Positions 8,917 through 14,392 of a DNA stretch of 18,119 nt are shown one piece after another. How positions within the stretch are numbered: position 1 is the first letter of the stretch; each line of letters begins with the position of its first letter. The position numbers and the translations under genes were made by a program. The notes under the pieces are model-generated. The model was not told the DNA's origin, made no database searches, and was given only the letters and a program-made list of their open reading frames with translations. Source of the stretch: CAZYPU01 sp049642705 (GTDB lineage: Bacteria > Omnitrophota > Gorgyraeia > JABMRN01 > RBG-13-46-9); assembly GCA_049642705.1 (NCBI GenBank), contig JBARPB010000061.1:1-18119 (forward strand), read 5' to 3'.

Positions 8917-8946
8917 ATTATATAGTTATGCCTTATGTTTTGTAAA
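8917..8946 (-). promoter_or_regulatory. Sigma70-type promoter of the gad operon
   Basis: On the minus strand TTTACA (8941-8946) is followed after 18 bases by a perfect TATAAT (8917-8922), 35 bases before the flavodoxin ATG. It is the only convincing promoter seen between the radical SAM gene and the six genes 8881-1412, whose spacings are 1, 39, 3, 9 and 14 bases. Confidence 0.75.
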
Positions 8947-8985
8947 GCGCGAAAAAGATCACCCGTACTTTCTAAACTCTAAACT

Positions 8986-9007
8986 CATTCTCAAATTCTT
9001 GAGAATG
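8986..9007. repeat. Small hairpin downstream of the radical SAM gene
   Basis: A 9-base perfect stem CATTCTCAA / TTGAGAATG with a 4-base loop. No T-run follows on either strand, so it is not a clear intrinsic terminator; it lies 40 bases upstream of the gad promoter and could instead be an operator. Confidence 0.4.
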
Positions 9008-9041
9008 CCGGACTTCCTGAATTTGGCTTACACACCGGAGC

Positions 9042-9113
9042 ACATTCGTAAGTTATCCACAATAGTAGGTCACCCTTAAGGGTGACCTACTATTGTAAAT
9101 GTACATTCGTAAG
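9042..9113. repeat. 36-bp perfect palindrome between 11-bp direct repeats
   Basis: Bases 9060-9095 are a perfect palindrome (18-base arms, centre TTAA). It is flanked by identical copies of ACATTCGTAAG at 9042-9052 and 9103-9113. The stop codon of the radical SAM gene (9090-9092) falls inside it. The layout resembles a small inserted element with a target-site duplication. It could also serve as a transcription end, although no T-run follows. Confidence 0.85.
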
Positions 9114-10127
9114 GCCCGCTTCTTTCGCCCACTGAACCGCATCCCGGTATTCCCCGGCTGTAATCCTTCGCGCAATTTCAGGATAGTCGAAGGCCTTATA
9201 GCATGGCCTGTATTGGGACATGAGATTAAGGTAAGTGTTTTTTGGAAGATTTTGTCCTATCCACCGGACCACGCCTTTTGTGCCGCTTGTATTATTCGGC
9301 ATGACCAGATGACGGACCATAAGGCCGCGATGCATAATCCCGTCTTTTGACGGGACCGCAACGCCTACTTGTCGCTGCATCTCAAGAAGCGCTTTCCGGC
9401 TAATCTCAGGGTAACTCGAAGCGTTGGATGAGTACTTTGCCGCCATTTCATTCGAGGAATATTTAAAATCCGGAAGATAAATATCAATGATACCATCCAG
9501 CATTTTCAGAATTTCCATGCGCTCCCAGCCGCAGGTATTATACACCAGCGGAAGTCGCAGGCCCTTCGCCGCGGCCTTGTCTACGGCAAGGGCAATGTGC
9601 GGCAAATAATGAGTCGGGGTAACAAGGTTGATATTATGGCACCCCATCGATTGAAGCCTGAGCATCATATCCGCCAGATCATCGACTGAACATGGTTTTC
9701 CCTGCCCGCCCTGGCTTATTTCCCAGTTAATACAGAAGACGCACCTCAAGGCGCAATTCGTAAAGAATACCGTGCCCGAGCCTTTTCTTCCGACAAGCGG
9801 CTTTTCTTCTCCGAAATGCGGGTGATATGAGGAAACTTCGAGTTGCGAGGAGGCTTCGCAAAATCCTTTTTTCCCTTCGAGACGGTTCACCCCGCAGCCT
9901 CTCGGGCAAATCCTACAGCTCTCCATTATGCGCCAGAGCGCTTCGCCTCTTTTTCGCAACTCGCCTGTTTTGTGGAGCTTAAGATATGAGGGTTCGAAAT
10001 CTTTCTTTTTTTCAGGTTTTGCCATTACTTTATTGAAAAAAGGGAAATATACCGCGGCCAAAGCAAACAAGAGCGCTCGAGCGCTCAGACTAATAAACTC
10101 TCTCCGGGATATCTCCTTTCTTTGCAT
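9090..10127 (-). CDS. PflX-like radical SAM protein with Tat-type signal
   Basis: A 345-residue radical SAM enzyme related to the PflX / pyruvate-formate-lyase-activase-like group (COG1313). The 4Fe-4S site that binds S-adenosylmethionine is Cys125-x3-Cys129-x2-Cys132 (CALRCVFC). An N-terminal cysteine cluster (CRICPRGCG, Cys71/74/78, and Cys90) is also a feature of this group. VTPTHYLPHI and IYLPDFKY are typical internal stretches. The N-terminus reads SRREFISL followed by a hydrophobic segment to about residue 36, fitting a twin-arginine export signal. That is surprising for an enzyme needing S-adenosylmethionine. ATG 10127 is preceded only by a weak AAGAAG site. The last four residues and stop lie inside the palindrome at 9060-9095, so the C-terminus may be altered. 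Its target is unknown. Confidence 0.88.
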   Translation of the reverse strand: MQRKEISRREFISLSARALLFALAAVYFPFFNKVMAKPEKKKDFEPSYLKLHKTGELRKRGEALWRIMESCRICPRGCGVNRLEGKKGFCEASSQLEVSSYHPHFGEEKPLVGRKGSGTVFFTNCALRCVFCINWEISQGGQGKPCSVDDLADMMLRLQSMGCHNINLVTPTHYLPHIALAVDKAAAKGLRLPLVYNTCGWERMEILKMLDGIIDIYLPDFKYSSNEMAAKYSSNASSYPEISRKALLEMQRQVGVAVPSKDGIMHRGLMVRHLVMPNNTSGTKGVVRWIGQNLPKNTYLNLMSQYRPCYKAFDYPEIARRITAGEYRDAVQWAKEAGLTNVHLQ

Positions 10128-10153
10128 AATCTTTTTTTACTTCTTAAAAATAA

Positions 10154-10212
10154 TTCAGGGGACACAATACCTAACTCGATATCTCGTATAATTAAGTACC
10201 GTGTCCCCTGAA
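10154..10212. repeat. Inverted repeat of the GGGGACA family
   Basis: TTCAGGGGACAC (10154-10165) and GTGTCCCCTGAA (10201-10212) are perfect 12-base inverted arms around a 35-base AT-rich centre. It fills the gap between the 129-residue membrane protein and the radical SAM gene. It may act as a terminator-like structure and resembles repetitive extragenic elements mobilised by IS200-like (Y1) transposases, an inference from shape only. Confidence 0.8.
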
Positions 10213-10229
10213 CTGTCTCGTAAAACGTT

Positions 10230-10619
10230 CTACTTTACAAAAAATCCAAAATAAGTCAACAGAGCGCCGAAGATAAACGCGCCAATTGAATGAACTATTA
10301 GGAGGCTTTCATTTTTCTGGTAAGCTTCCATGAACTTGGACACCGTATTTGGAAAGACAATTATCCAGATACCTTTAAGAAGCGCGGCCCAGCCCAAAAT
10401 TGTAATAATCACAGTCCAGTTGGCCACCCATACATTATGGGTTAGGATAATTACAATTCCGATAACAAGCGCAAACCCCCCGCCAAAAAAGACCAAGGCT
10501 GCATTTTTACAGAAATCGCCCATTACCTGCTGAAAGGCCTTCCGGTTAAACATCATGCCTGCCGCTGCAACCAAATAAAATATGCCAAAAATCCTGGCGA
10601 TAAATATTGAGTTTTCCAT
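10230..10619 (-). CDS. Small four-helix membrane protein, unknown function
   Basis: A 129-residue protein that is almost wholly hydrophobic, with four likely membrane segments (roughly residues 7-24, 40-60, 66-88 and 104-126). I do not recognise a named family with certainty. A short polar loop (NRKAFQQVMGDFCKN) after the first helix is the only charged stretch of note, together with FPNTVSKFMEAYQKNES before the last. A good Shine-Dalgarno (GGAGGTG) stands five bases before the ATG. It follows the flavoprotein and the 75-residue gene and probably shares their transcript, with the GreA remnant between. Confidence 0.8.
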   Translation of the reverse strand: MENSIFIARIFGIFYLVAAAGMMFNRKAFQQVMGDFCKNAALVFFGGGFALVIGIVIILTHNVWVANWTVIITILGWAALLKGIWIIVFPNTVSKFMEAYQKNESLLIVHSIGAFIFGALLTYFGFFVK

Positions 10620-10654
10620 ATTTCACCTCCGGTTTTTGCGGATAAGGATCGCTG

Positions 10655-10783
10655 CTATCTCGATATCTTTAGTATTTTATACTTCAGGATACCTGCGGGA
10701 ACTTCAATCTCAACTATTTCGTTTTTCTTATGGCCCAACAATCCCTCACCTACAGCCTGCCTTACAGTTCGAATTTCCCCGTT
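10655..10783 (-). pseudogene. GreA/GreB C-terminal remnant
   Basis: The minus-strand frame ending at the TAG at 10655-10657 reads, among other residues, VGEGLLGHKKNEIVEIEVPA and then GILKYKILKISR. This closely resembles the last ~35 residues of GreA-type transcript cleavage factors (ALxGxKxGDxVEVExPAG...YKILxI). Only about 42 codons remain, with no start codon or coiled-coil domain. Its upstream end overlaps the last codons of the 75-residue gene in a different frame. A frameshift or recombination that joined an unrelated gene to the tail of a gre gene would explain it. Family match is by eye. Confidence 0.65.
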
Positions 10784-10989
10784 TCTTCTTTTTTGGACTT
10801 AGAGAACCTGCCTTTGGTATTATCGAGAGTTTGCTGGAGAGATATAAATATCTTTTCTACCTCTTCCGGGGTATATTCATAACCTGAAGATGATAGATTC
10901 CCTATTAGTTCTATCTTTTTTACTGCGTTTGTCACTCTCTGCGTTGCCAGTCTTTTAAATTTATCGTGTTTGCTTTCTCCTTCTCCCAT
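10762..10989 (-). CDS. Conserved-looking 75-residue small protein, unknown function
   Basis: A basic, mostly helical protein. It opens KHDKFKRLATQRVTNAVKK, then carries a glycine-asparagine turn (IGNLSS), a YEYTPEEVEKIF segment and a lysine-rich end. I recall similar small proteins (KF.RLA..R......I..LGN......Y.YT...V.KIF) as widespread hypotheticals, often near mobile elements, but can give no function. A strong Shine-Dalgarno (AAAGGAGGT) precedes the ATG and itself contains the stop codon of the flavoprotein gene 4 bases upstream, so the two are translationally coupled. Its final codons overlap the GreA-like remnant in another frame, so a fused or longer ancestor is possible. Confidence 0.75.
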   Translation of the reverse strand: MGEGESKHDKFKRLATQRVTNAVKKIELIGNLSSSGYEYTPEEVEKIFISLQQTLDNTKGRFSKSKKEETGKFEL

Positions 10990-10993
10990 AATG

Positions 10994-12091
10994 TTACCTC
11001 CTTTCTAAATTCCTTAACTCTTCGATGGCCTCGCTAACAATATCATCAATCAACTCTTTCACGGATACGATCTTTTTCACTTTTACAACGTTGCTCCCCG
11101 CGAACACAACCGCGTTATCCATGTCGCCGGTTATGGCGTCACATAGGGCTTTGGCTATGCAATACGGAACAGTGTTGGGATCACAGCTTCTAAGGCACCG
11201 ATAGCTGCATTCAAACGGTATTTTTTCACCGTGCATTATTCTATCAATAAACTTGGTTCTTATCGCTCTTCCCGGCATGCCAACGGGACTATCAATGATA
11301 ACGACGTCTTCTTCCCCGGCTGCGATATATAATTTCTTAAATTCATCCGGTACGGAACACTCAAAGGTGGCGACAAATCTGGTCGCTATTTGGGCACCCT
11401 TTGCTCCCAATCTAAGGAATTTAGCAACGTCTTTTCCGTCAAATATCCCTCCCGCCGCTATAACCGGGATATTTGCGCCTGAATCCTTTTCGTATCCTTT
11501 AACTAGTTTCAAAACATCTACTACTAAATTCTCTAAGCTATTCGCTTTATGTAGTTTCAGATCTTCGAGTTTAAACCCTAAGTGCCCGCCTGCCATCGGG
11601 CCTTCTACAACAATGGCGTCCGGTAAACGATTGTAACGCCTCTTCCATGTTTTGAACATGATTTCTGTTGCCCTTACCGATGAAACGATGGGTATAAGCT
11701 TTATCGAGGTCTCTTTGGTATATTCCGGTAAACTTAAAGGCAAACCTGCTCCCGAAATAATGAAATCCGCCTTCTCTTTTGCAGCAGTCCGCACCAAATC
11801 TTCATAGTTACTTAAGGCCACCATTACGTTTACGCCTACAACCCCTCCAGTCAATTTCTTAGCCTGACGCATTTCTTCTTGGAGCGCTTCTCTTGAGACC
11901 TTAACAAAATCCAGATCTGTTTCATCTATGCCATAAGCAAGGCCTACGCTGGCTATGGTTCCCGCGCCGCCGCAATTCGCGACTGCGCTGGCCAAAGAGG
12001 CCGTAGATACCTTAACCCCCATACCGCCTTGGATAATCGGTATCTTTATCTCTAAATCCCCTATCAAAAGGGGTTTTAATTTATCAGACAT
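10994..12091 (-). CDS. Nitronate monooxygenase / FabK-like FMN flavoprotein
   Basis: A 365-residue TIM-barrel flavoprotein of the 2-nitropropane dioxygenase family. IPIIQGGMGVKVS near the N-terminus, SGAGLPLSLP, and AAGGIFDGKDVAKFLRLGA (the FMN phosphate-binding segment) are diagnostic. Members oxidise nitronates or, as FabK, reduce enoyl-ACP in fatty-acid synthesis; sequence alone does not decide which. Near the C-terminus a cysteine-rich stretch (CSYRCLRSCDPNTVPYC) is present in a subgroup of these proteins and could bind metal or form disulfides. I chose ATG 12091 because GGAAAG lies seven bases upstream and a TGN-extended -10 box at 12119-12127 would start the transcript downstream of the alternative ATG at 12139. 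Confidence 0.88.
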   Translation of the reverse strand: MSDKLKPLLIGDLEIKIPIIQGGMGVKVSTASLASAVANCGGAGTIASVGLAYGIDETDLDFVKVSREALQEEMRQAKKLTGGVVGVNVMVALSNYEDLVRTAAKEKADFIISGAGLPLSLPEYTKETSIKLIPIVSSVRATEIMFKTWKRRYNRLPDAIVVEGPMAGGHLGFKLEDLKLHKANSLENLVVDVLKLVKGYEKDSGANIPVIAAGGIFDGKDVAKFLRLGAKGAQIATRFVATFECSVPDEFKKLYIAAGEEDVVIIDSPVGMPGRAIRTKFIDRIMHGEKIPFECSYRCLRSCDPNTVPYCIAKALCDAITGDMDNAVVFAGSNVVKVKKIVSVKELIDDIVSEAIEELRNLERR

Positions 12092-12118
12092 AATATCTTT
12101 CCGGTTATCTCCAGGCAC

Positions 12119-12127
12119 ATTATAACA
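12119..12127 (-). promoter_or_regulatory. Extended -10 promoter of the flavoprotein operon
   Basis: TGT followed directly by a perfect TATAAT on the minus strand, 27 bases before ATG 12091. The -35 region (around TTTAT) is poor, as is usual for TGN-extended promoters. Confidence 0.5.
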
Positions 12128-12158
12128 CATGTGACACAAAAATAAAGGAGTTTAATGA

Positions 12159-12186
12159 AAAATGGGGACACAGGTGCCCCCATTTT
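12159..12186. terminator. Bidirectional terminator-like hairpin of the GGGGACA family
   Basis: AAAATGGGG (12159-12167) pairs with CCCCATTTT (12178-12186) around a 10-base loop; T-runs occur on both strands. It lies after the Spy-like gene and before the flavoprotein gene and shares the GGGGACA start of the other intergenic repeats. Confidence 0.7.
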
Positions 12187-12222
12187 ATGTGCTTAAATAA
12201 GTTACAGAAATACGCTTACAAA

Positions 12223-12744
12223 TTACCTTTTGCCGCTCATCTTCGGGTGTTTCGTCTTACCCTTCATCATCGCGCCGTGCATCATTTCTTTTTTACACTT
12301 TTTCCAGAGGCTTTTTAGTTTGCTCTTCTGCTCATCTGTCAGGGTTCCTTCGACCGCAGCATACGCCCCAACCAAAGACTTTGCCTTCTCTTTTTTAAGG
12401 TCGTATTTCTGGTCGATCAGTCTATCTATGGCGCCTGTATCAATTTGCTCTTCGCGCATTGCCGCTTTTATATCAAGAGCAATGAGATCTATTTCAGCAT
12501 TTTTCCGGATCAAATCTTTTTTAGTTTTCATCTTTAGGTCTTTGATTTTTTCTACCTGTTTATCGGAAAGACCTAATTCATCCTGGTTTTTAAGAATCAT
12601 ATGGGTTTTGAAGAAAAACTTTTTTCCAAGTCCCTTATAACACCCCTTTGTCTTTTTACTGCCAACCGCCCAGGCTTCAAACGCTGTTACGTTAAGCATT
12701 AAAGCGACTGCCAAAAGCGACACGATTACAGTTCTCTTATTCAT
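12223..12744 (-). CDS. Spy/CpxP-like periplasmic protein (LTXXQ motif)
   Basis: A 173-residue protein with a signal peptide (MNKRTVIVSLLAVALMLNVT..., cleavage near AWA at about residue 26). The mature part is all helical and lysine-rich, with LGLSDKQVEKIKDL (about residues 57-70) and LTDEQKSKLKSLWKK near residue 135, the two LTXXQ-type repeats of the Spy/CpxP family. Spy is an ATP-independent periplasmic chaperone; relatives also act in metal resistance. The C-terminus is His/Met/Lys-rich (MMHGAMMKGKTKHPKMSGKR), which could bind copper or another metal. Shine-Dalgarno GGAGGGTGGG and a near-consensus promoter at 12779-12807 suggest strong expression. Its leader shares 19 bases with that of the upstream MarC gene. 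Confidence 0.87.
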   Translation of the reverse strand: MNKRTVIVSLLAVALMLNVTAFEAWAVGSKKTKGCYKGLGKKFFFKTHMILKNQDELGLSDKQVEKIKDLKMKTKKDLIRKNAEIDLIALDIKAAMREEQIDTGAIDRLIDQKYDLKKEKAKSLVGAYAAVEGTLTDEQKSKLKSLWKKCKKEMMHGAMMKGKTKHPKMSGKR

Positions 12745-12751
12745 ATCCCAC

Positions 12752-12770
12752 CCTCCTTTTTGTGTCTGTT
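12752..12770 (-). repeat. 19-base leader element, copy 1 (Spy-like gene)
   Basis: On the minus strand AACAGACACAAAAAGGAGG, directly after the promoter and containing the Shine-Dalgarno site. An identical copy stands at 15012-15030 before the MarC pair. Confidence 0.85.
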
Positions 12771-12778
12771 ATTATAAT

Positions 12779-12807
12779 AATATACCATAAATATAGCATT
12801 AAGTCAA
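12779..12807 (-). promoter_or_regulatory. Near-consensus sigma70 promoter of the Spy-like gene
   Basis: TTGACT (12802-12807) and TATATT (12779-12784) are separated by exactly 17 bases. Transcription would start about 30 bases before the ATG, at the edge of the shared 19-base leader. Confidence 0.75.
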
Positions 12808-12921
12808 GAGAAAGTTAGTATAATCTCTAATATTGGGGATGGTTCTCGTGGCGCGTTTTTTAATATTCCGTAGCGGGGATTTTGCGTAGTTTTTTCTTTT
12901 CGGAACGCATTTTTTTACACC

Positions 12922-13077
12922 CTAAAAGCCACCTCTTTCCTCATTCGAAACCTGCGCTTCGCCCTCTTTTGACTGTATGTTTTTTCTATCCAGTTTGCGT
13001 TGTCTTTTTTCTTCTTTTTTCTTTTTCTTTGCCAATTCTTTCTGACGCTTTCGATATGAATAATTATCTCTTGCCAA
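12922..13077 (-). CDS. Lysine-rich 51-residue protein with TTG start
   Basis: A short gene starting with TTG at 13077, five bases after a strong Shine-Dalgarno (AAAGGAGGGTGTA). It reads M-ARDNYSYRKRQKELAKK and continues with a run of Lys, Glu and Arg (KKKEEKRQRKLDRKN), then a polar tail ending GGF. The extreme Lys/Arg/Glu content and tyrosine-containing head resemble small conserved hypotheticals found in many bacteria; binding to nucleic acid or ribosomes is plausible but not shown. It lies 87 bases after the zinc-ribbon gene, beyond the terminator at 13102-13130, so it may be read only by run-through or from its own start. Confidence 0.65.
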   Translation of the reverse strand: MARDNYSYRKRQKELAKKKKKEEKRQRKLDRKNIQSKEGEAQVSNEERGGF

Positions 13078-13101
13078 TACACCCTCCTTTTATCCGGGGA
13101 A

Positions 13102-13130
13102 AAATGCCCTCTGTTAAAAAGAGGGCATTT
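13102..13130 (-). terminator. Intrinsic terminator after the zinc-ribbon gene
   Basis: An 11-base perfect stem AAATGCCCTCT / AGAGGGCATTT with a 7-base loop; on the minus strand the descending arm ends in a run of five T (13100-13104). It lies 34 bases after the stop at 13164. Confidence 0.75.
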
Positions 13131-13163
13131 AAATAAAAGCCCCGAAACCTTGGCTACTTACTT

Positions 13164-13331
13164 TTAGCGACCTTCGCTTTTGCGCTTTGAAAAGCACTCC
13201 TTGCAGTATACTGGACGGTCGCCTCTCGGTTTGAAAGGGACTTCGCATTCTTTCTTGCAGTCTGCGCAAGTCGCCTTGTGCATTTCTCGCGGTGGTCTGT
13301 CGAATCCACCACCACCTTGTTGATATCCCAT
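13164..13331 (-). CDS. CxxC-x17-CxxC zinc-ribbon protein
   Basis: A 55-residue protein: a glycine-rich head (MGYQQGGGGFDRPPREMHK) followed by one zinc ribbon, CADC, then exactly 17 residues containing EVPFKPRGDRPVY, then CKEC and a basic end (FSKRKSEGR). This matches the known CxxC-x17-CxxC small-protein family of unknown function; four cysteines should bind one zinc, and the flanking Gly/Arg/Lys hint at nucleic-acid binding. I chose ATG 13331 because AAAGGAGGT lies just before it; an ATG six codons upstream would make the Shine-Dalgarno coding. It follows the RG-rich gene by 20 bases in one transcript. Confidence 0.85.
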   Translation of the reverse strand: MGYQQGGGGFDRPPREMHKATCADCKKECEVPFKPRGDRPVYCKECFSKRKSEGR

Positions 13332-13351
13332 GTTACCTCCTTTCCGCATAT

Positions 13352-13663
13352 TTAAGCGTGTTTTTTTCGCCGGTAGAAAAATGGCTTTTTTCCTTGATCA
13401 ACCCTTCGGTTTCCGCCACCCTGCCCTCTATCAAAACGGCGTCCCCGATCAAACCCTCCTTCTCCGGAACTATTATAGTGCTTTCTTTTGCCGCGATGGT
13501 GAGAACGGTCGTAGGGCCGGAAAGGTTTTGAAAAATGCTGTCCCTTGGAAGGCCCCTCCGAAGACCGGCTGATCAAGGTATCTATTTTATTCTCCAAAAA
13601 CACCAGGTGCTGTTGGATTTTCTTGATTAGAGCTACTACGTCCGGCTCAACTTGTTTTTCCAC
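13352..13663 (-). CDS. RG-rich small protein with N-terminal coiled coil
   Basis: A 103-residue protein starting with GTG at 13663 (AAAAAGG about seven bases upstream). Residues ~1-35 are an amphipathic helix (VVALIKKIQQHLVFLENKID), likely a short coiled coil for oligomerisation. The rest is disordered and rich in Arg, Gly, Lys, His and Ser (GGFDRGRRFDRGQGGGNRR), like RGG RNA-binding tails. I know no named function. The neighbouring zinc-ribbon protein, 20 bases downstream, has a similar glycine/arginine-rich end, so both may act on RNA or ribosomes (inference). A near-consensus promoter stands at 13711-13739. Confidence 0.78.
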   Translation of the reverse strand: MEKQVEPDVVALIKKIQQHLVFLENKIDTLISRSSEGPSKGQHFSKPFRPYDRSHHRGKRKHYNSSGEGGFDRGRRFDRGQGGGNRRVDQGKKPFFYRRKKHA

Positions 13664-13710
13664 TCTGTTGCCTTTTTGTGCGATTCATATTATCTATTCT
13701 CCAGCGTAGT

Positions 13711-13739
13711 ATTATACATCTACCAGTAACATAAGTCAA
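13711..13739 (-). promoter_or_regulatory. Near-consensus sigma70 promoter of the small-protein cluster
   Basis: TTGACT (13734-13739), 17 bases, then perfect TATAAT (13711-13716) on the minus strand, 47 bases before the GTG at 13663. Confidence 0.75.
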
Positions 13740-13763
13740 AACTATAAACCAAAGTGATTTCAG

Positions 13764-13794
13764 AGACGTTGTCCTGTTGGAAGAGACAACGTCT
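13764..13794. terminator. Hairpin after the MarC pair
   Basis: AGACGTTGTC (13764-13773) and GACAACGTCT (13785-13794) form a perfect 10-base stem with an 11-base loop, five bases after the stop of the second MarC gene. No long T-run follows on the minus strand, so termination may be inefficient. Confidence 0.55.
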
Positions 13795-13798
13795 TTGG

Positions 13799-14383
13799 CT
13801 AAACTTGCTTGATAAAAAAAACTACACCCTTTCTGATCAGCATGATCGCTATCGAAGCAAGTAAAAGATTCGCTACTTTTGACAGCGCACTCGTGCCGGA
13901 CTTTCCCAGCACTTTTAAGAGCTTCCCCGAAGCCAGAAAGAAGATCCACACGACTATTATATTAGCCACGATAGAAATTAAAGTCACGATTGCGCCGAAT
14001 GCATCCAGGCTTATGAGCGATACGGTTAAGAAGGCGGGCCCCACGATCAAAGGGGTTCCGAGCGGCACCACCCCCACTTCTCCTTTTGGGGCATGGCTTT
14101 TTGTCCCGGGGCGGATTATCCCGCTCATGGCAACACAAAAAAGAATTATTCCGCCGGCTATTAGAAAATCGTGAAACGTCATGCGAAGGACTTCGAAAAT
14201 AAGATTGCCTAAAAAGAGAAAGCTGATGCCAAGGCACACCGCGGTGATAAGCGACTGCTTTATGGCCCTGCTTTTTTCCCTGGCGCTTGCATGTTCCGTA
14301 AGGCTGACAAAAATAGCCGCCAGTCCTATTGTATTAACCGCCACAAATAGCGATATAAAAGAAAGCATTATGTTTTTAAGCAT
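13799..14383 (-). CDS. MarC-family membrane protein (second copy)
   Basis: A 194-residue inner-membrane protein with six likely helices. SFISLFVAVNTIGLAAIFVS at the N-terminus and DFLIAGGIILFCVAMSGII in the middle are MarC-family signatures, as is PLGTPLIVGPAFLTVSLI. MarC proteins were once linked to multiple antibiotic resistance, but their real function is unknown. It starts nine bases after the other MarC gene and shares a 26-base identical stretch with it (14016-14041 here), so the pair arose by tandem duplication or has been homogenised. The Shine-Dalgarno is weak, implying coupling to the upstream copy. ATG at residue 6 is a possible alternative start. Confidence 0.87.
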   Translation of the reverse strand: MLKNIMLSFISLFVAVNTIGLAAIFVSLTEHASAREKSRAIKQSLITAVCLGISFLFLGNLIFEVLRMTFHDFLIAGGIILFCVAMSGIIRPGTKSHAPKGEVGVVPLGTPLIVGPAFLTVSLISLDAFGAIVTLISIVANIIVVWIFFLASGKLLKVLGKSGTSALSKVANLLLASIAIMLIRKGVVFFIKQV

Positions 14384-14392
14384 CTTATCTAC

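Noticed and set aside
12092..12139. Upstream ATG for the flavoprotein gene
   Set aside because: It lies upstream of the best -10 box and lacks a Shine-Dalgarno; the family homology begins after ATG 12091.
12155..12196. Plus-strand 13-codon frame with a good AAAGGAG site before ATG
   Set aside because: It runs straight through the terminator-like palindrome and has no promoter; the apparent ribosome site is probably chance or a repeat relic.
12882..13136. Plus-strand 84-codon frame
   Set aside because: Phe/Ser/Leu-rich shadow of the minus-strand lysine-rich gene; it also runs across the terminator at 13102-13130.
13647..13949. Minus-strand 100-codon frame
   Set aside because: It overlaps the end of the second MarC gene, the hairpin and the promoter of the small-protein cluster, and its composition is not protein-like.
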